A DNA stretch of 14,333 bases from positions 1-14,333 of the forward strand of contig CAAGND010000221.1 in the NCBI GenBank assembly GCA_900771185.1. Reading direction: 5' to 3'. This DNA is from Clostridia bacterium. GTDB lineage: Bacteria > Bacillota > Clostridia > Oscillospirales > Acutalibacteraceae. The notes beneath the pieces are model-generated. The model made no database searches. It saw only the letters and a program-made list of their open reading frames with translations, and was not told where the DNA came from. Below are positions 14,333-14,333 of the stretch, in pieces (the stretch's first letter is position 1; each line of letters begins with the position of its first letter). A program made the translations under genes and the position numbers.

Positions 14333-14333
14333 C

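Noticed and set aside
1..14333. CRISPR array, insertion sequence, tRNA, rRNA or riboswitch
   Set aside because: No regularly spaced repeats, transposase-like frames, cloverleaf patterns or recognised aptamer motifs were found on either strand by eye.

Overview
The window looks like chromosome from a Gram-positive anaerobe of the Clostridia, probably the Ruminococcaceae/Oscillospiraceae. The basis is a complete bacterial V/A-type ATPase operon, the TrmK-Nif3-RqcH gene set typical of Firmicutes, strong GGAGG-type ribosome binding sites, frequent TTG/GTG starts and roughly balanced GC. No rRNA or tRNA is present, so the species cannot be named. Every supported gene lies on the minus strand, so transcription runs from high to low coordinates and the layout is given in that order.

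(1) 14332-13781: the end of a phage-type lysis cassette. It holds the C-terminal 55 residues of an XhlA-like membrane protein, an SPP1-family holin, and a translationally coupled 28-residue hydrophobic peptide, closed by a clear intrinsic terminator. (2) 13479-12001: a single-gene unit with its own promoter and a very clear terminator. It encodes a secreted PHP-domain (CehA/McbA-like) metallohydrolase. (3) 12000-11640: an intergenic region with a possible gene remnant and the promoter of the ATPase operon, whose -10 box lies in one arm of a perfect 9-bp inverted repeat.

(4) 11639-2882: a nine-gene V-type ATPase operon in the order G/H, C, I, K, F, E, A, B, D. It encodes the catalytic A3B3 head, the rotor (D, F), the ring attachment (C), the membrane ring (K), the stator (I) and the peripheral stalks (E, G/H). 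All key catalytic residues checked are present, so the enzyme should be functional as an ATP synthase or as an H+ or Na+ pump. Subunit K has a long N-terminal extension of two extra hydrophobic segments and an acidic Ala/Glu/Gln linker. The gene order differs from the Enterococcus and Thermus operons. (5) 2881-1: a second operon with a probable promoter at 2786-2758. It encodes a small CxxC protein (DUF1858), TrmK (tRNA m1A22 methyltransferase), a Nif3-like dinuclear-metal protein, and the first 341 residues of RqcH (NFACT, ribosome-associated quality control).

Most of the window is ordinary housekeeping sequence. I see no convincing wholly new system. The points most worth following are the extended c-ring subunit, the coupled 28-residue peptide after the holin, the secreted PHP enzyme, the RNA hairpins between the A and B genes, and the inverted repeat over the ATPase promoter.
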